NCBI GenBank assembly: GCA_003508835.1
Contig: PUFA01000021.1
Span: 6,922,501-6,986,500 of the forward strand
Origin: Eonycteris spelaea
Taxonomy: Eukaryota; Chordata; Mammalia; Chiroptera; Pteropodidae
Direction: 5' to 3'
DNA length: 64,000 nucleotides
Each line of letters starts with the position of its first letter. Position 1 is the first letter of the stretch. Shown piece by piece: positions 34,860 to 47,960 of the stretch. The translations under genes and the position numbers were made by a program. The notes under the pieces were generated by a model. That model did no database searches. It had not been told where the DNA came from and worked only from the letters and a program-made list of their open reading frames with translations.

Positions 34860-35450
34860 CAAGAATGAAAATCAAACATATTGTGATTTTTAAACATCAT
34901 TCGGGACCTAGATTTATATGCAGAGCCTGCAGTACACTGATTGGGACCATTACTCCTCATTTAAAGGTCATTCTCAATCATATGCAGTTTCATGCAAATC
35001 TTTGCAGGAGAGAGAAAGTTAGCTCATGCTTTATTTTTAGAATATGTCATTTTATGCCAGTTGCTTCTTGAAACTTGTGCCACAAACATGTAAAATTTAA
35101 TTAGAACATTCATCTTTTAGATTATAATTTTACCCCATATATATTTCATAGACTGTGTAATCTGACACATGAAAAGGAAACAAATCGTTTTGATAGGGCA
35201 AAAACAATTCTGTTACCATTTAAGAGTAGGGAATCAGAGACAGCAGAGGCATAACCGCTTAAGCAAATGCTCCCGTCTAGAGGAGTCAGTCAGCGTGTAG
35301 GAAGTGAAGTGTCACTTCACCAGATACTGAAATTTCTTACAGTTAGCTGGTGATTACAGTACATGCAGTCATGATTCATTACAGCATGATGATTTTAGCA
35401 AAATTGTTCTCCGTGTTCATATCTCTCAGTGACTTGAATGTAATTGTTAG
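34860..35450. other. Candidate conserved non-coding block
   Basis: Non-repetitive, with TTTCATGCAAATC (POU-type octamer, about 34989), TCATTTAAAGGTCATTCTC, and a composition richer and more even than its flanks. Conservation is inferred from texture only. The remainder from 34331 to 38164 shows no supported gene or repeat apart from a T-run/G-run at 37669-37683. Confidence 0.25.
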
Positions 35451-38164
35451 AGAAGAAAATAACAACGCAAAAACATCTTTGAGTAATTAAAAAAGATCTT
35501 AATAATTTTCGTCATAGTACGAACCTGTTTTACGCTCCAGTTTCCTTGATGTCTGATTAATGAATATTTCAAGTTCCTATATTCTTGGGAGTTTGATGAC
35601 AATTGAAGCCATAAAGCTATGGGAAAAGATCTGTTTCTATTAAGCTCACATATTCATGTAAATATTCATGTGATGTAATCTGTGCCCAGGTTACCTACTT
35701 GCCTGCACAACCTCAGGAATCACCTACCTAGATAGAGTCTCTTACCTTCATGGCCAGAATGAAGGATTTAGCAGAGCCAACTAGAAGAAAATAGGCTACT
35801 TATAGTCCCTCAGGGTAGAAGAAAGCCTGGCAAAGAAGAGGGACTCCCAAGATTATAGAGTCTGACTTTTACAAAGCAGCTATAGAAGCAAGGCACTGAA
35901 ATGATTCATTATGAGGGCCAGAGACTATTGAAAATGTTTAGAAGGATTATACCTCTGAATCGACAGTGAGAATACTTGCTCCAAGTGGATGCGAAAATGC
36001 TACCCCATCTCATCGTCTTGGAGAATTATGTCAGATTAAATAGAATATCTTGGACTACCCTGGGTCTTTGATTTATGAGACTATTGTGTACTGGAATAAT
36101 TGGGAGAATTTCAAAGAATGGATAGAGCCTTCGAGTAAAACAAAGAAAAGAATTCTTCCCTCCTAAGTTCCAGAACTTTCAAGTGAGCATTCATCATCAT
36201 GCGCCTTTGCAGATCAGTTTCTGAATCGCAGACCTGCTGCTATCTTACAAGCCTGCTGCCAGGTGGATGTAGGAATTCCATTGCCATTAGAGGGAAATTC
36301 CAAGATTCCCAGGAATTTTTAGCATTAGTTGGCTTGAGAAGTACAAATCCACGAAGATAGATCTCTTATCTTCATCGCCTACACTTGTAAGTATGTACAG
36401 TATTGGTACCCAGAGCAAAGAAAGCACCAGCCGAGGGTCAGTAAAACTCTCTAGGTGTATGACAGAATGACACTCACAGCCCATTTCCAGAAAGATTTTA
36501 ATAAAATTAGATTTCAGCTTCTGGAATTGTACAACTATGCAAATTTTTATATTTTAATTTTCAGTCTCCTAAGTTTTAAATAGTGCAATTAGAATATAAA
36601 CATAAAGATGAAATACTCACTAGGATTGGTGTTACATGTTGGCAAAGGCATTATGTCTCTACTTTGACTACAAATTGATATATAAGATTGAATTTAATGA
36701 ACTACCTGCTCATTCCTTTTTGTTGTAAATTCTTAAAATGAATTCATGAATGATAGGACCTGTATTTTCTCAGTTTTAATGGCCTTAATTAAAGAATCTG
36801 TGGCAAATTATTCCACCAACTTCCTTCTGTAACATTTAACATAACATTTGCATTTAAAGTCAGTATTTTGCATTTACTGTCTTCTTTTTAAGAAAAAAAA
36901 AATAATGGCATATTGAGGTCTTAGAAAATATAGGCATAAAAACTAAACTAGACCATTTTTCTTTGCATAGAATATTAAAAACCTTTAGACAAAGCTAAAT
37001 CTATTTTTATCATAGAAAAGAAATGTGTATTGATTAGTTTTCTTTATTGCTATAATGTTAATTTCAAAATGTTATGTTTTATTACCAATTCAGAGTAAAA
37101 TGGATACTACAAAATTTGGGCAAATATTTTTTGACCTGTGTGGCTTTGTAAGAATTATTTTAACCACATTCATGAGGGTTTTTCCATTTTAGTAAATGAA
37201 ATAATAGTTGCTAATACATAACATACTTAGCTTTAACTTTATAAACAAAAGGAAATGAAATTACAAAAAGATAGCATTACACTAATAAATTTAATCAAAC
37301 ACAAAATCACTATATTAATTTCATAGTTAATGACATTATTCAAATAGGTTTATTTAAATATTTTAATAATTAAATTTCTAGAATATAAGCTTGATGCAAA
37401 ATTTATTTTTACTTTTCATTTAAATAGCAGGAGATAATTCATAAGAAACCAGAAATCAAGACTTGTTTCTATAAATAATTCCACACTCTGTCTCAGGAAA
37501 GTACCTACATGGCTTGATCACTTTCATTTCAAACAACTACATCCTGTATACTGAGAAGCATTAGGAAACCCAAGTTCTCTAAGAAGAATATAGCAATTTC
37601 TTTTACCAGAATTATCCACTATACCATTAAAACGACTGATTCATTTAAGAAAGAGTTGTAACCAAATTTTTTTTGGGGGGGGGAGGGAATTGTTTTTGTT
37701 TAATTTGCTCTGTCTTCCATAAAGTTTAATAGGAGAAGATAAGGCTAGTGCATGGTTCAATATGGGATGACTTATATGATGAGCATGACAATACAAGTCC
37801 TCCGTCCTCAGCAACCTCCTTATTTCACGCCACTTAAGCTGGCACCATTTGCTCAGGAATGCCCATCCCAAGTGTCATTTGAGTGGTTTAAGAAAGGTTG
37901 AGAAACAGAGGCTGGCTGCAAAGTCATAGTCAAACAAGTCTGGAGAGGGAGGGTTTTACTTCTCAACTTTTGTCATTCCTTCTCCAACAACAACAAGAAC
38001 AAAAATCATTCAATTACTCTATTTTCACTTTCAAAGATCAACATGCCGAGCTCCAAAAAGATAAGAGTGTAAAGTTGTATTTTTCTGGACAGGTGGTAGA
38101 AGTAGTAGCATTTTTATCACATGCCTTTGATTGACATTTTAAATAATGAAAGAACCTAATTCTT

Positions 38165-39030
38165 TGTTTTAGCTTTATTAAGGTATAATCAACAAATAAA
38201 ACTGTAATATATTTAGAGTAAAAAACATGACGAATTGATATATTATGGCTCGTAAAGGATTCCCATTATCAAGTTACTTAAAACATCCATCAGCTCACAT
38301 ACTGACCATATTTTTCCTTTTTTTTTCCTTTTTTTTGTGAGAACACTTAAATTTTAGCGAATTTCAATTATACAGCATACTATTATCGACTGCAGTCACT
38401 ATTTTATACATTAGGTCCTCAAACATTGCTTATATATAACTGAAAGTTTGTAAAAGACACTCCTTATTTTCCCCATTCCTCAGCCCCTGACAAACACCAT
38501 TCTACTCTCTGTTTCTATGAGTTTGTCTTTTACAGAATAGACATGTTAGTAATAGCATACAGTATTTGTTCTCTGATTCATTTTACTTAACATAATGTTT
38601 TCAAGGTCATCCATTTTGTCCCAAATGGCAGGATTTCCTTTATTTTTTTTTCAGCTGAAAAATATTTCATTGTCGATATATACCACACATTCACAGACAC
38701 ATAGGTTGTTTCATACCTTTGCTACTGTGAATAATAATGCAATGAATGTGTAAATATAAATATCTTTTTGAGGTAATGATTTTTTTCCTTTGGATATGTA
38801 CCAAGAGGTCAAATTGCTGGATCAAGTGGTAGTTCTATTTCAGTGTTTGAGGAACCTGCATGCTGTATTCCATAGTGACTATACCAGTTTACAGTCTAAG
38901 AGCATTTGAGGATTCTCTTTTTTCCACATCCCTTTTTTCCACAACCTCACAAGTATTTATCTCTTCTCTTTTGATATTTGACATCTTCTCACTAGAGATT
39001 CATAGGTAGCTCTCTTTTAAGCATTTTGAG
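38165..39030 (-). repeat. L1 3' end, minus strand (old L1M type)
   Basis: TTTATTAAGGTATAATCAAC, TCCATCAGCTCACATACTGA, CAAGGTCATCCATTTTGTCC, TTGCTACTGTGAATAATAAT, AAATTGCTGGATCAAGTGGT and ATAGTGACTATACCAGTTTA are in minus-strand L1M 3' order. Broken throughout. Confidence 0.8.
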
Positions 39031-39059
39031 GTGTGAGAAAATACTGTGATATGAGTGCT

Positions 39060-39184
39060 TCTCTCAAGGGAGTTATAACTTCCTTGTGAAGGTATAGACC
39101 CTGAAATGAGAAACCAGGGAAAGCCCACCTAAGTACACAGTAAGAAGGCGAGCATCTATAAGGCAAAAAAGAGCCCTCATTAAC
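39060..39184 (+). repeat. MaLR-type LTR, left part (interrupted by L1)
   Basis: AAACCAGGGAAAGCCCACCT followed by ACACAGTAAGAAGGCGAGCATCTATAAGGC and AAGAGCCCTCAT matches the middle of a MaLR (MLT1-like) LTR. The sequence then becomes L1, and the matching right end reappears at 40927. Confidence 0.6.
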
Positions 39185-40926
39185 AATCAACATCATTAAA
39201 ATGGCCACACTACCCAAAGCAATCTATAGATTCAATGCAATCCCTATCAAAATACCAATGGCATTTTTCAGAGACTAGGACAAATAATCCTAAAATGTAT
39301 ATGGAACCATAAAAGACCCCAAATAGCCATGGCAATCTTGAGAAAGAAGAACAAAGTTGGAGGTATCACACTACCTGATATTAAACTATACTACAAGGCC
39401 ACAGTAATCAAAACAGTATGGCGCTGGCATAAAAACAGAAACGTTGTCAATGTAACAGAATAGAGAGCCTAAAAATAAATCCACGACTAAGTGCTCATTT
39501 AATATAGGACAAAGGGGGCAAGAATGTATAGTGGGGTAAAAACAGTCTCTTCAATAAATGGTGTTGGGAAAATTGGACAGATACATGCAAAAAAAAATGA
39601 ATCTTGACCATCTCCTTATACTGTGTATAAGAATAGATTCAAAATGGATTAAAGACTTAAATGTAAGACTCAAAACCATAAAACTTCTTGAAGAAAACAT
39701 AGGCAGTAAACTCTCTGATATTGCTACTAGTAATATCTTTTCAAACTTATCTCCTTGGGCAAGAGAAACAAAAGAAAAAATAAATAAATGAGACTACATT
39801 AAACTAAAAATGTTTGCACAGCAAAGGTAACCATTAACAAATTGAAGAGACGATCTACTAAATGGGAGAAGATATATCAGATGATATACCTTATAAGAGG
39901 TAAATATCCAAAAATACATAAACAACTCAAACAACTCAGCAACAACAACAACAAAACCCCAAACAATCCAATTAAAAAATGGACAGAAGACCTGAACAGA
40001 TATTTCTCCAAAGAGTAAATACAGATGACCGACAGACATATAAAATGATACTTAAGGTCACTAATTATCAGAGAAATGATCATTAAAACCACAATGAGAT
40101 ATCATCTCACACCTGTCAGAATGGCTATCATCAATAAATAATAAAACAACTGTTGTCTAGGATGTGGAGAAAAGGGAACCCTCATACATTGTTGGTGGAA
40201 TTGCAAATTAGTACAGTCACCAAGGAAAACAGGTTCTTCAAAAAATTAGAAATGGGTCCACTTTTTGACCTAGCAATTGTACTTCTGGGTATTTATCAAA
40301 GGAAAATCAAAACACTAATTCGTGAAGATCCATGCACTCCTATGTGCACAGCAGCGCTATTGACAATAAGATATGGAAGCAATCGAAATCTCCACCAATA
40401 GATGATTGGATAAAGATGTTATGGTTCACATATGCAATGGAATATTATTCAGCCATAAAAAAATGAAATCCTCCCATTTGCGATAGCATGGATGGACCTG
40501 GAGGTTACTATGCTGAGTGAAATAAGTCAGAGAGAGAAGGGTAAATATATGATTTCCCATACATGCAAAATCTAAAGAGCAAAAAGAAAAATCTAATCAA
40601 AAACAGACTCACAAATACAGAGGACCATCTGGTGACTGCCAGAAGGGTGGAGGTTGGGGGACTGGGATAAAGGGGTGATGGGCTAAAGAAGTACAAATTA
40701 GTAGTTGAGAGATGGCCATGAGGATGTGGAATATGGCATAGGGAATGAAGTCAGCATTAATGTAATAGCTAGGTATAGAGCCAGAGGGATGATAGAGTAA
40801 TCAGGGGGATTGTTTAATAAGCTATACAAATCTAACCAATGTACTCAAAACGAATAATAAAATAAATAAAATAAAATAATAAAATAATAAAACAAAATAA
40901 ATAAAATAAAGTGCTTAAAAAGAAAA
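39185..40926 (+). repeat. L1 insertion: ORF2 C-terminal part and 3' UTR
   Basis: From AATCAACATCATTAAAATGG the sequence follows L1 ORF2 (CTACCCAAAGCAATCTATAG, CTATACTACAAGGCCACAGT, AATAAATGGTGTTGGGAAAA, CCTCATACATTGTTGGTGGA, GCATGGATGGACCTGGAGGT) into the 3' UTR and an AAATA-rich tail at 40850-40926. It is 5'-truncated, and several stops break the frame. It split an older LTR. Confidence 0.88.
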
Positions 40927-41045
40927 AGAACCAAATCTGTTGGTGTCTTAATCTTGGACTTTCTAGACTTCAGAATTGTGAACCGTTGTTTCAGCCACTC
41001 AGTCTAAGGTATTTTGTTACAGCAGCCCAAGGTGACTAAGACCTG
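40927..41045 (+). repeat. MaLR-type LTR, right part
   Basis: AACCAAATCTGTTGGTGTCTTAATCTTGGAC, then CAGAATTGTGAACCG and GTATTTTGTTACAGCAGCCC, ending GGTGACTAAGAC: the 3' end of the LTR whose left part is 39060-39184. Confidence 0.65.
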
Positions 41046-41113
41046 CCCTGTTGACATTCCTGCTATTAGCTTGAAAAAAAATTTGTAGTTTCCTCCTATA
41101 TTATTTGATGCTG

Positions 41114-41170
41114 TGTTAGTCAGGATTCTCTAGAGAAACAGAACCAATGGAATATAGATAGATGATAGAT

Positions 41171-41217
<47 letters not shown>

Positions 41218-41703
41218 GATAGATGATGATAGATATAGATATAGATGACATAAATATACATATAGATATATAGATATATATGATGATTTATTTTAGAAAT
41301 TGACTCATGTGGTTATGGAGGCTGAGAAATCCTTCATCTTCAAGTTGGTGGACAAGGAAAGCCAGTGGTATAATTCAGACTGAATCCAAAGGCCTGAGAC
41401 TCTGAGGGCCAATGGCGTAAATCCTGGTCTGAGTCCATTCAAAAACCCAAGAGCCAAGAGCGCCTAAATCTGAGAGCAGAGTTGGCAAATTCACGTTTTC
41501 TCCACATTTTTATTCTATCCACACCCTCAGTTGATTGGATGATGCCTGCATGCACTGATGAAGATGATCTCCTTTACTTGGTCTATTGATTCAATTTCTA
41601 ATCTCTTCCTGAGACACGCTCGCAACACACAGAAATAATATTTTACCGGCTATCCAGGCCTCCCTTCGCCCAGCCAAGTTGACACACAGAACCAACCATC
41701 ACA
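41114..41703 (-). repeat. MLT2-type (ERVL) solo LTR carrying a GATA expansion
   Basis: Starts TGTTAGTCAGGATTCTCTAGAG and ends CCAACCATCACA on the plus strand, the reverse complement of an MLT2-like LTR. Inside are ATTGACTCATGTGGTTATGG, CAGTGGTATAATTCAGACTG, TTGATTGGATGATGCC and CCAGCCAAGTTGACACAC. The flanks GATGCTG (41107-41113) and GGTGCTG (41704-41710) match at six of seven sites, though ERVL duplications are usually 5 bp. No internal retroviral sequence is present. Confidence 0.72.
41154..41290. repeat. (GATA)n and related repeats inside the MLT2-type LTR
   Basis: About fourteen GATA units with GATGATA and ATATAGAT variants, grown from the AT-rich 'tatatagata' part of the LTR. Confidence 0.9.
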
Positions 41704-41803
41704 GGTGCTGACTTAGGTTATATGTCAGCTCAGGCAAGGTTTCAGGGAGCCTAGATTACCATGAATCAGAACACTGCGTTCAAAGGTAAATGATTTTATT
41801 TGA

Positions 41804-41815
41804 TTGTGTGTGTGT

Positions 41816-41863
<48 letters not shown>
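41804..41863. repeat. (TG)n microsatellite
   Basis: An almost pure TG run of about 60 bases with one TGGG interruption; prone to Z-DNA and length variation. Confidence 0.95.
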
Positions 41864-41867
<4 letters not shown>

Positions 41868-43439
41868 TAATGTTATCTCAGAGAATTCTCCAGGATATGG
41901 ATATTAACCTCAATAATCCCAACGTAATTATTTGAGAACGATCCTTATTGGATGATGCTGAAGCTGAAATTTTAAGCGGCAACAGGGCAGATTAAAACAT
42001 CCTGTATCTCGTTCATGTCACTGGAGCTTTTATAATGTGGGTGTATCTGCTAAGGTGTTTTCTTGGAAAGATATAGCTGGAAATGCCAGAAACAAAGATT
42101 TTCCCATGCAAGAGATAGCAGCCCCTTCCCCCCCCTCCCTGGGGTAATAGAGGTCACATGGAGGTTCCCCTTTTCCACTTGGGGTCGCCCCACACTGGGC
42201 CCCAGGAAAATCTCTCCTTATTCACAGAGACTGGAATCCCTGGGGGATAATGAGGTGGGTGTCAACCTGGACAGCAGCAGCACTATAATAACGCACACGT
42301 GATGAGCCTCAGGGATTCTTCAACGCAAGGTCAAGTTGAGATAAAAAGCCATCATTCCCGTATGCCTAGAGATGTGCCCTTTTGCTTTAGCCAGTGGTTC
42401 ATTTTGTTTTACATGCTTTAGTCTACACGTAGTCCTGAGGGACAGGGGTGAAGGTAAAAAAAAAAAAAAAAACTTCAATAAACTATAGTTTTTACTAGAG
42501 TGAAGTGGAAATGAGGCAAGCATAGAGGCAAAATCTTTTTGCCTCATATGTGAATGTATTTTTAAAAATATTCGAGAGGCTGAATCATCTGAATAATTAA
42601 CTTAATAGCTTCTTACCACAACTTCCTCTTCTTTAAACTTAAATGGGTCATAAAGAATTCACATCTCAAAAGTAAACAGAATTTAATTTGTTCTATATAA
42701 CATTTCAATAAACAATAAGAAATGATGTTTCTAATTACTAAAATATCTTGCAAATATTTTTTATCTACTTTTTCTGTATATATGTGTTGAATTAAATTTG
42801 GAACCATAGCTAAACCTCCTGATAGATGTTACTGAGTGTATTAAGGTAAGAAAAACGTTTATATTCTATTTCATTTCTTGATTTTTCATCCCAACACACA
42901 ACAAATTCAGCATGTTGATTAATTTAGAATATATCATATATAAAAATGTTTCAAGAATGTAGTGATTTTCAAAACAATGATTTAAAAAATTAAACAAAAC
43001 TTAAGACAGATATTCAAATTTTCACTTTTAAATCAAATATCTGTATATTTTTGGTGGAAGCATGGTAAATATTAAATTATGCAGATAGTGACTTCAATTT
43101 GCTATTTCAGTTTCTATATGTAGATAACATACAAATTGAATTTCTTCTGAATCATAATTGTCTACATGAAATATGTATGCAGACATACACATGCAAAAAT
43201 CTTTATCTATGACCAGAAAATAAGGTAGAAATAGAGCTAAGTATTTCAGTAATCAAATACTGAAAGAAATGTTACATAAAAACGATTTCCTCAGATTATG
43301 TGAGATATATAAAAACACTTAATAACCCAGAAAATATTTTAATAATCGTGAAAATGGAAAGATATAAATTTGAAGTCAGAGGAATGGTAAGGTTTGCTTC
43401 TAAACTAAACATTTAATTTATAGTGGCATAAATTTGTTA
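41864..43439. other. Non-coding DNA, nothing recognised
   Basis: No supported gene. The short open frames at 42063-42302 (+) and 42320-42547 (-) have no domain. An A-run lies at 42455-42471. Confidence 0.45.
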
Positions 43440-43481
43440 AATAGACAAAGAATATAAAATACTTTATATTCTTTGTCTATT
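43440..43481. repeat. Perfect 19-bp inverted repeat with 4-base loop
   Basis: AATAGACAAAGAATATAAA (43440-43458) and its exact complement TTTATATTCTTTGTCTATT (43463-43481) are separated by ATAC. This is the strongest hairpin I noticed in the window; no known element explains it. Confidence 0.9.
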
Positions 43482-43774
43482 AAATTAAATATGTGTAGAC
43501 ATTACAATGTAAGGCAATAGTTCAAATATTAAATCGTAGGGTTTTTATTTCCATATACCTTAATAATCTGCATAACTATGAAAGTCCTAAAAACAAGAGC
43601 AGAATATACCTGTGTATTGCCAGGGCCTAGAAAGAAAAAAGAGCTTCAACCAATATTTGCTGATTTGGGTGCTTGGAATAGAACCCCAAGATGAGATCAA
43701 CTCAGACTGACCCTGGGCCAAATTACATACAACACATAATTTGTCTTCAATCCCCCTTCTACTTCCATTTTTCT

Positions 43775-44030
43775 TTTTTTGTAGTTAAATAAACATAGCA
43801 GAAAATACACAATTTTACACATTTTAAGTGTAAAATTCAGTGGCATTAATTACATTTGGAACCATCATTATTATCTATTTCCAAAATTTTTATCACCTAA
43901 AAAGAACCTTCACCCACTAAGTAATAACTCCCCATTCTCTCTCCCTTAAGCTCATGGTACCCTCTAATCTAATTTCTATCTATGTATTTGCCTATTCTAG
44001 ATATTCCATTTAAGTAGAACACTATTTTAA
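43775..44030 (-). repeat. L1 3' UTR fragment, minus strand (L1M/ME type)
   Basis: TTAAGTGTAAAATTCAGTGGCATTAATTACATT, CCATCATTATTATCTATTTCC, AAGTAATAACTCCCCATTCTC and GCCTATTCTAGATATTCCATTTAAGT match old L1 3' UTRs. Confidence 0.75.
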
Positions 44031-45796
44031 TTTTATGTTTTTCTTCCACTTCGGCTACTTAGATCCACATTCTACCACAGCTGATAGGATCTCCTTACAT
44101 ATAGCGTCCATCCCAAGCCGCTGCTCAAAGCTCCAGACTGAGTAGTTTTACCAGTTTATTTGCCACAAGAGAGAATCTCTCTGTCTTCACTCATGTTTTG
44201 TGGAAGATTGGCCATTCTCTGAGACTAGTGTCCGCTGAATTAGAAAAAGATAAATATATTGCTTTTTCCAAAGGCTTTCAAATTTGTCCAGGAAAATTTG
44301 TAAAGATTCTTCTACAGATGTTTGTACCTTGATTTAAAAAATAAATTACCTCTAGTGGAAATCTCAACACCGTGGCCAACTAACTGTAAAGAGTATGATC
44401 ATTGTCAGAGATCTTATTGTTTTTCCAGAAAGCATGTTGCTCAGGATTATTTGTTCTAGGAACAAGTCTGTTTCTTACTCTTTCTTGCTTGCTTGCTTTT
44501 TTTTTTTTTTTTGGAAGTGTTTTATCAGCATGAACAAGATCAAGCTAATTAGCTACGTAATGGCTCCACTCCCATTGAGTCTCTACCCTTCTTAGTTATA
44601 AGCATCACTCTTATCATAAGCATTTATTAGCATGAAAAAAGTAATTTTGTTAGCTAAACCATGGCCCACTTCAGTGCTCACTGTCCCGTTGTCTCTGAGG
44701 CTTCATAGTTAATATGCGATCAACTAGAAGCTGAAGTTAATGGTCTACATCTCACACTTTTTATGTAGTAACCACTGATGCATAAATTGCTGTTGAATAT
44801 TAGAATTCAAGTTGTAGAATAAGATCTTCTGTTTCAACATGGGAACAGTCTCAGCTCATTCATCTTGTCTGACAGCTTTCCAGTGATATGTTTCCTTGAC
44901 GATCATCATTATTCATGGACTTTATTTGCACAGTTCTCAAATTTCTCACTGCCATTTCAATTAGTGCTTTCTAGTCACGCTATGAGAATTCAGAATGCAG
45001 GTGCTGGGTTCATATAGTTCATTAATAATAGCTATGTTTTGGAGAAAACAAAATATTTTGAAGCACGAACCCAGAAGATAAATATATACTGGTAAACAGT
45101 AAAACTAAGCACAGTTGTATAGTTGCTACAAAGCAATAAATTCCCATGAATGTTATTTCAATCTCTTAAGTTTCAAAATCTTATATACTCCTATCTATTA
45201 CATTACCTGAAGACTTAGAAAAAAGCTTTGTCTTATGATTTCTAAATCTTCTAGTATTACCAGTGCATCTGTCATTTGACATTATTTAAAACAATTTTGA
45301 TTCATCCATAATGCAACATGAAGAAGAGAAAATGTCATCTTAAGCATTTTGTGCTTTATTTCCCTCTGTACATATGGCTCTAAATTTCATTCAATTATCT
45401 ACAGATTATTAAATCATTTTCTGAGGGATAAAAAGTATTTTCTCAGGATATACTCCTTTACAGGTATAATAAAAATATCAAGAAACCATAACGACAATCT
45501 AAATTTTATATAATATATTACATTAATATTATATTATTAATATATAATATTATTATTAACATATTGGTTTAAGTCAGTAAAGTTACTCAGTTCCTCGAAA
45601 GAACTTTTACTAATATTGGCTCTGAAAATTGAAACATCAGATCTGAGCTCAAATTTGTCAATTGTGCTTACTTCTGTCATAAGTGTTGCTTGATTTATTT
45701 GCCTACCTATAGAAAATTATCATAGTCCAGCAGAGATATAATATCAACTATCTAATATTATAACCAGTAGATAAATGAAATGCGTGATTTTTTTCT
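44031..45796. other. Non-coding DNA, nothing recognised
   Basis: Contains a T-run near 44499-44512 and an AT-palindromic stretch at 45500-45560. No gene or named repeat. Confidence 0.45.
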
Positions 45797-45799
45797 TTT

Positions 45800-45847
<48 letters not shown>

Positions 45848-45862
45848 TTCTTTTTTTTTTTT
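45797..45862. repeat. (TTTC)n microsatellite
   Basis: About twelve TTTC units ending in a T-run; a polypyrimidine tract that could form triplex DNA. Confidence 0.93.
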
Positions 45863-46384
45863 GCAAAATAGAGAAAAAAATCTTGTGAGTATTATCTTCT
45901 CTTTCTGGGGTCAATTTTTACTGTAATTTAAATTTTCACATCAAGAAAGAAGCCTTCATAGTCCCTAATAGCATTCCTTTATAAAGTCAAAAAAAAAAAT
46001 CCCTGCAGAAATACATAAAGATCTATGAAAATGCAGATTATTCAAACGATTAGATTTAAACCTAGGAAATCTTCCAAAATATCCAAAATTAAGGTGTTCA
46101 TTTTTAATTAGTTCTTATGACTTTTACTCTTATATGACCATATTGCCCTATGTGCTTCATTTTTAATAAAAACATATTCTCATAGAGAACTTATAAATAC
46201 TTGCTGGACATCACCATCTGTTAAGATTAAAAGAAAGGAAAGACGGAAGGGATAAGAAGAAGGAAGGAGGGGGCTGGCGGGTGGAGGGAGAGGGAAGATT
46301 GATTTTCATTAAACACAGATATGCAAAGTACACCTCAGTTAAACGTCACACCTAAAAATCAAATATCACAAAGCATTTTTCCTT

Positions 46385-46600
46385 TCTTGACTTCCGTCCT
46401 GGGGATGCTCAGGCAGAGCTGCACTCACAGGTGTGAGTTCTGTGCAGTCACATTGCTCCTCACGCTCTGAAAGCCCTTGTACTTGGTGAAATACTCTGCT
46501 GTCATAGACTTGGAATTCTTAATAATTTTTGAAAGAAGTTCTTCCTATTTTAATTTTGCATTGTAGCCTATGCTATATTCAGGTAACAAAATGACTTTAA
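46385..46600. repeat. Possible ancient interspersed repeat
   Basis: CACGCTCTGAAAGCCCTTGTACTTGGTGAAATACTCTGCTGTCA and GAATTCTTAATAATTTTTGA recall an old mammalian repeat whose name I cannot give. A GA-rich stretch lies at 46225-46300. Bases 46601-47739 show nothing. Confidence 0.35.
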
Positions 46601-47739
46601 ATACTGTGCTTTCTTCTCTCTCGATGTTGATTTACACTTGTTAAATTGAGGTGTCAAATTTTTAAAATGAATCTTGGAATAATTATTTAAAACTACAAAT
46701 AATTCGAAGCATATCTACACATAGAGTCGTGTTGGGTATGACAGGTATAGAAAAAATTAAGTTGAAGAAAAAGGAGAAATAAGCATATGTATGGTGGGAA
46801 CAGACTTACAATTAAATTCAATCAAAGAACAGAAAAAAGAACAGAAAAAAGTATTTCCAGGCTTTGGGGGAGCACTGCCACGTCTACCAGGGGGAAGGAA
46901 ATCAGATTCTTGTACATGCGTGGAACAGATTGTTGAGCAAAGTACATTATCATTTAATTTAGTATGAAATACTCAAGGGCAGACCTAACAATTCATAAAT
47001 TGTGTGTGAAGAGTTTTCTATCCTGCATGAGCATAGATAAAATCCCCCAGTAGCAAGGCTAATCTACCCAATCCTTGTGGGCACGGCTTCCGTTAGGAGG
47101 TTCTTATCAATAATTAAATTAATGTGCATTCTTATGTTGCCCACCCAAACAACATTTCTTTATTTTTATCGGATTGCACAAGTACCTAACAGCAAAGGAC
47201 AATTCAAATCTTTTGTTGTCCTATTTTTGAAAGGTCGCCCTAAGGAAGTACAGTGGACAGAAGAAAGAAGTAGACAGACACGTTGGTTCCATTATAATGA
47301 ACTCCCAAGTCTCAGGAAAACAAACTGTCCACTAATCTAAATAACTTAGCCTCTGTTTGAAATAACAGAGCATGGTAAAAATGCATTAACAAGAAAGAAA
47401 ACATTTTAAATAGAATATCATTGCGAATCCTATCCAGGAGAGATTTATTTTCATTAAAAATATGAAAATGGTAGATATTGAATTAAAAGTACTTTAGAAT
47501 TACAACAGCAAAACTATAATTTACAAACTTTATAAAGGTAAAAGTGATTCTATAGTACATCCTACATTTCTATGTATTTAAATTTTTACAAATAGGATAT
47601 TTAAACTTCTAATTCTTATGCCACAGTCATGCAAAAATGATTTACTTTAATCCACCTTTATTATTATTTCCTTGAGTTATAAGCCTGAAGTAAATATGTT
47701 TTTTAAAAATCACAGTAAAATGTACTTTAGAAAAGAATG

Positions 47740-47960
47740 CTTAAAAGTCAAGCTGCTAAGGTGTAAAATCCTGATTCTGATGCTTAGTAACTATATGAAT
47801 TTGGGAAAATGCCTAAATTCTTTAAGTCTCGCATTTTCTATTTTTCTCTAAGATAACAATACAAATTTCATAGGGATTTTCTAAAAAGTAAATGAATTAG
47901 TAAATATAAGGTGGTTAAAATGTCTAGTAAATAATAGGTATTATTATTATGGTTTTTATT
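47740..47960 (+). repeat. MIR SINE fragment
   Basis: CTGATGCTTAGTAACTATATG, ATTTGGGAAAATGCCTAAAT, TTTCTCTAAGATAACAATAC and AAATAATAGGTATTATTATT follow MIR order. Confidence 0.65.

Noticed and set aside
39558..40401. Plus-strand frames of 77 and 82 codons as small genes
   Set aside because: They translate pieces of L1 ORF2 (for example [14 protein letters not shown]) in a truncated element with stops between them.
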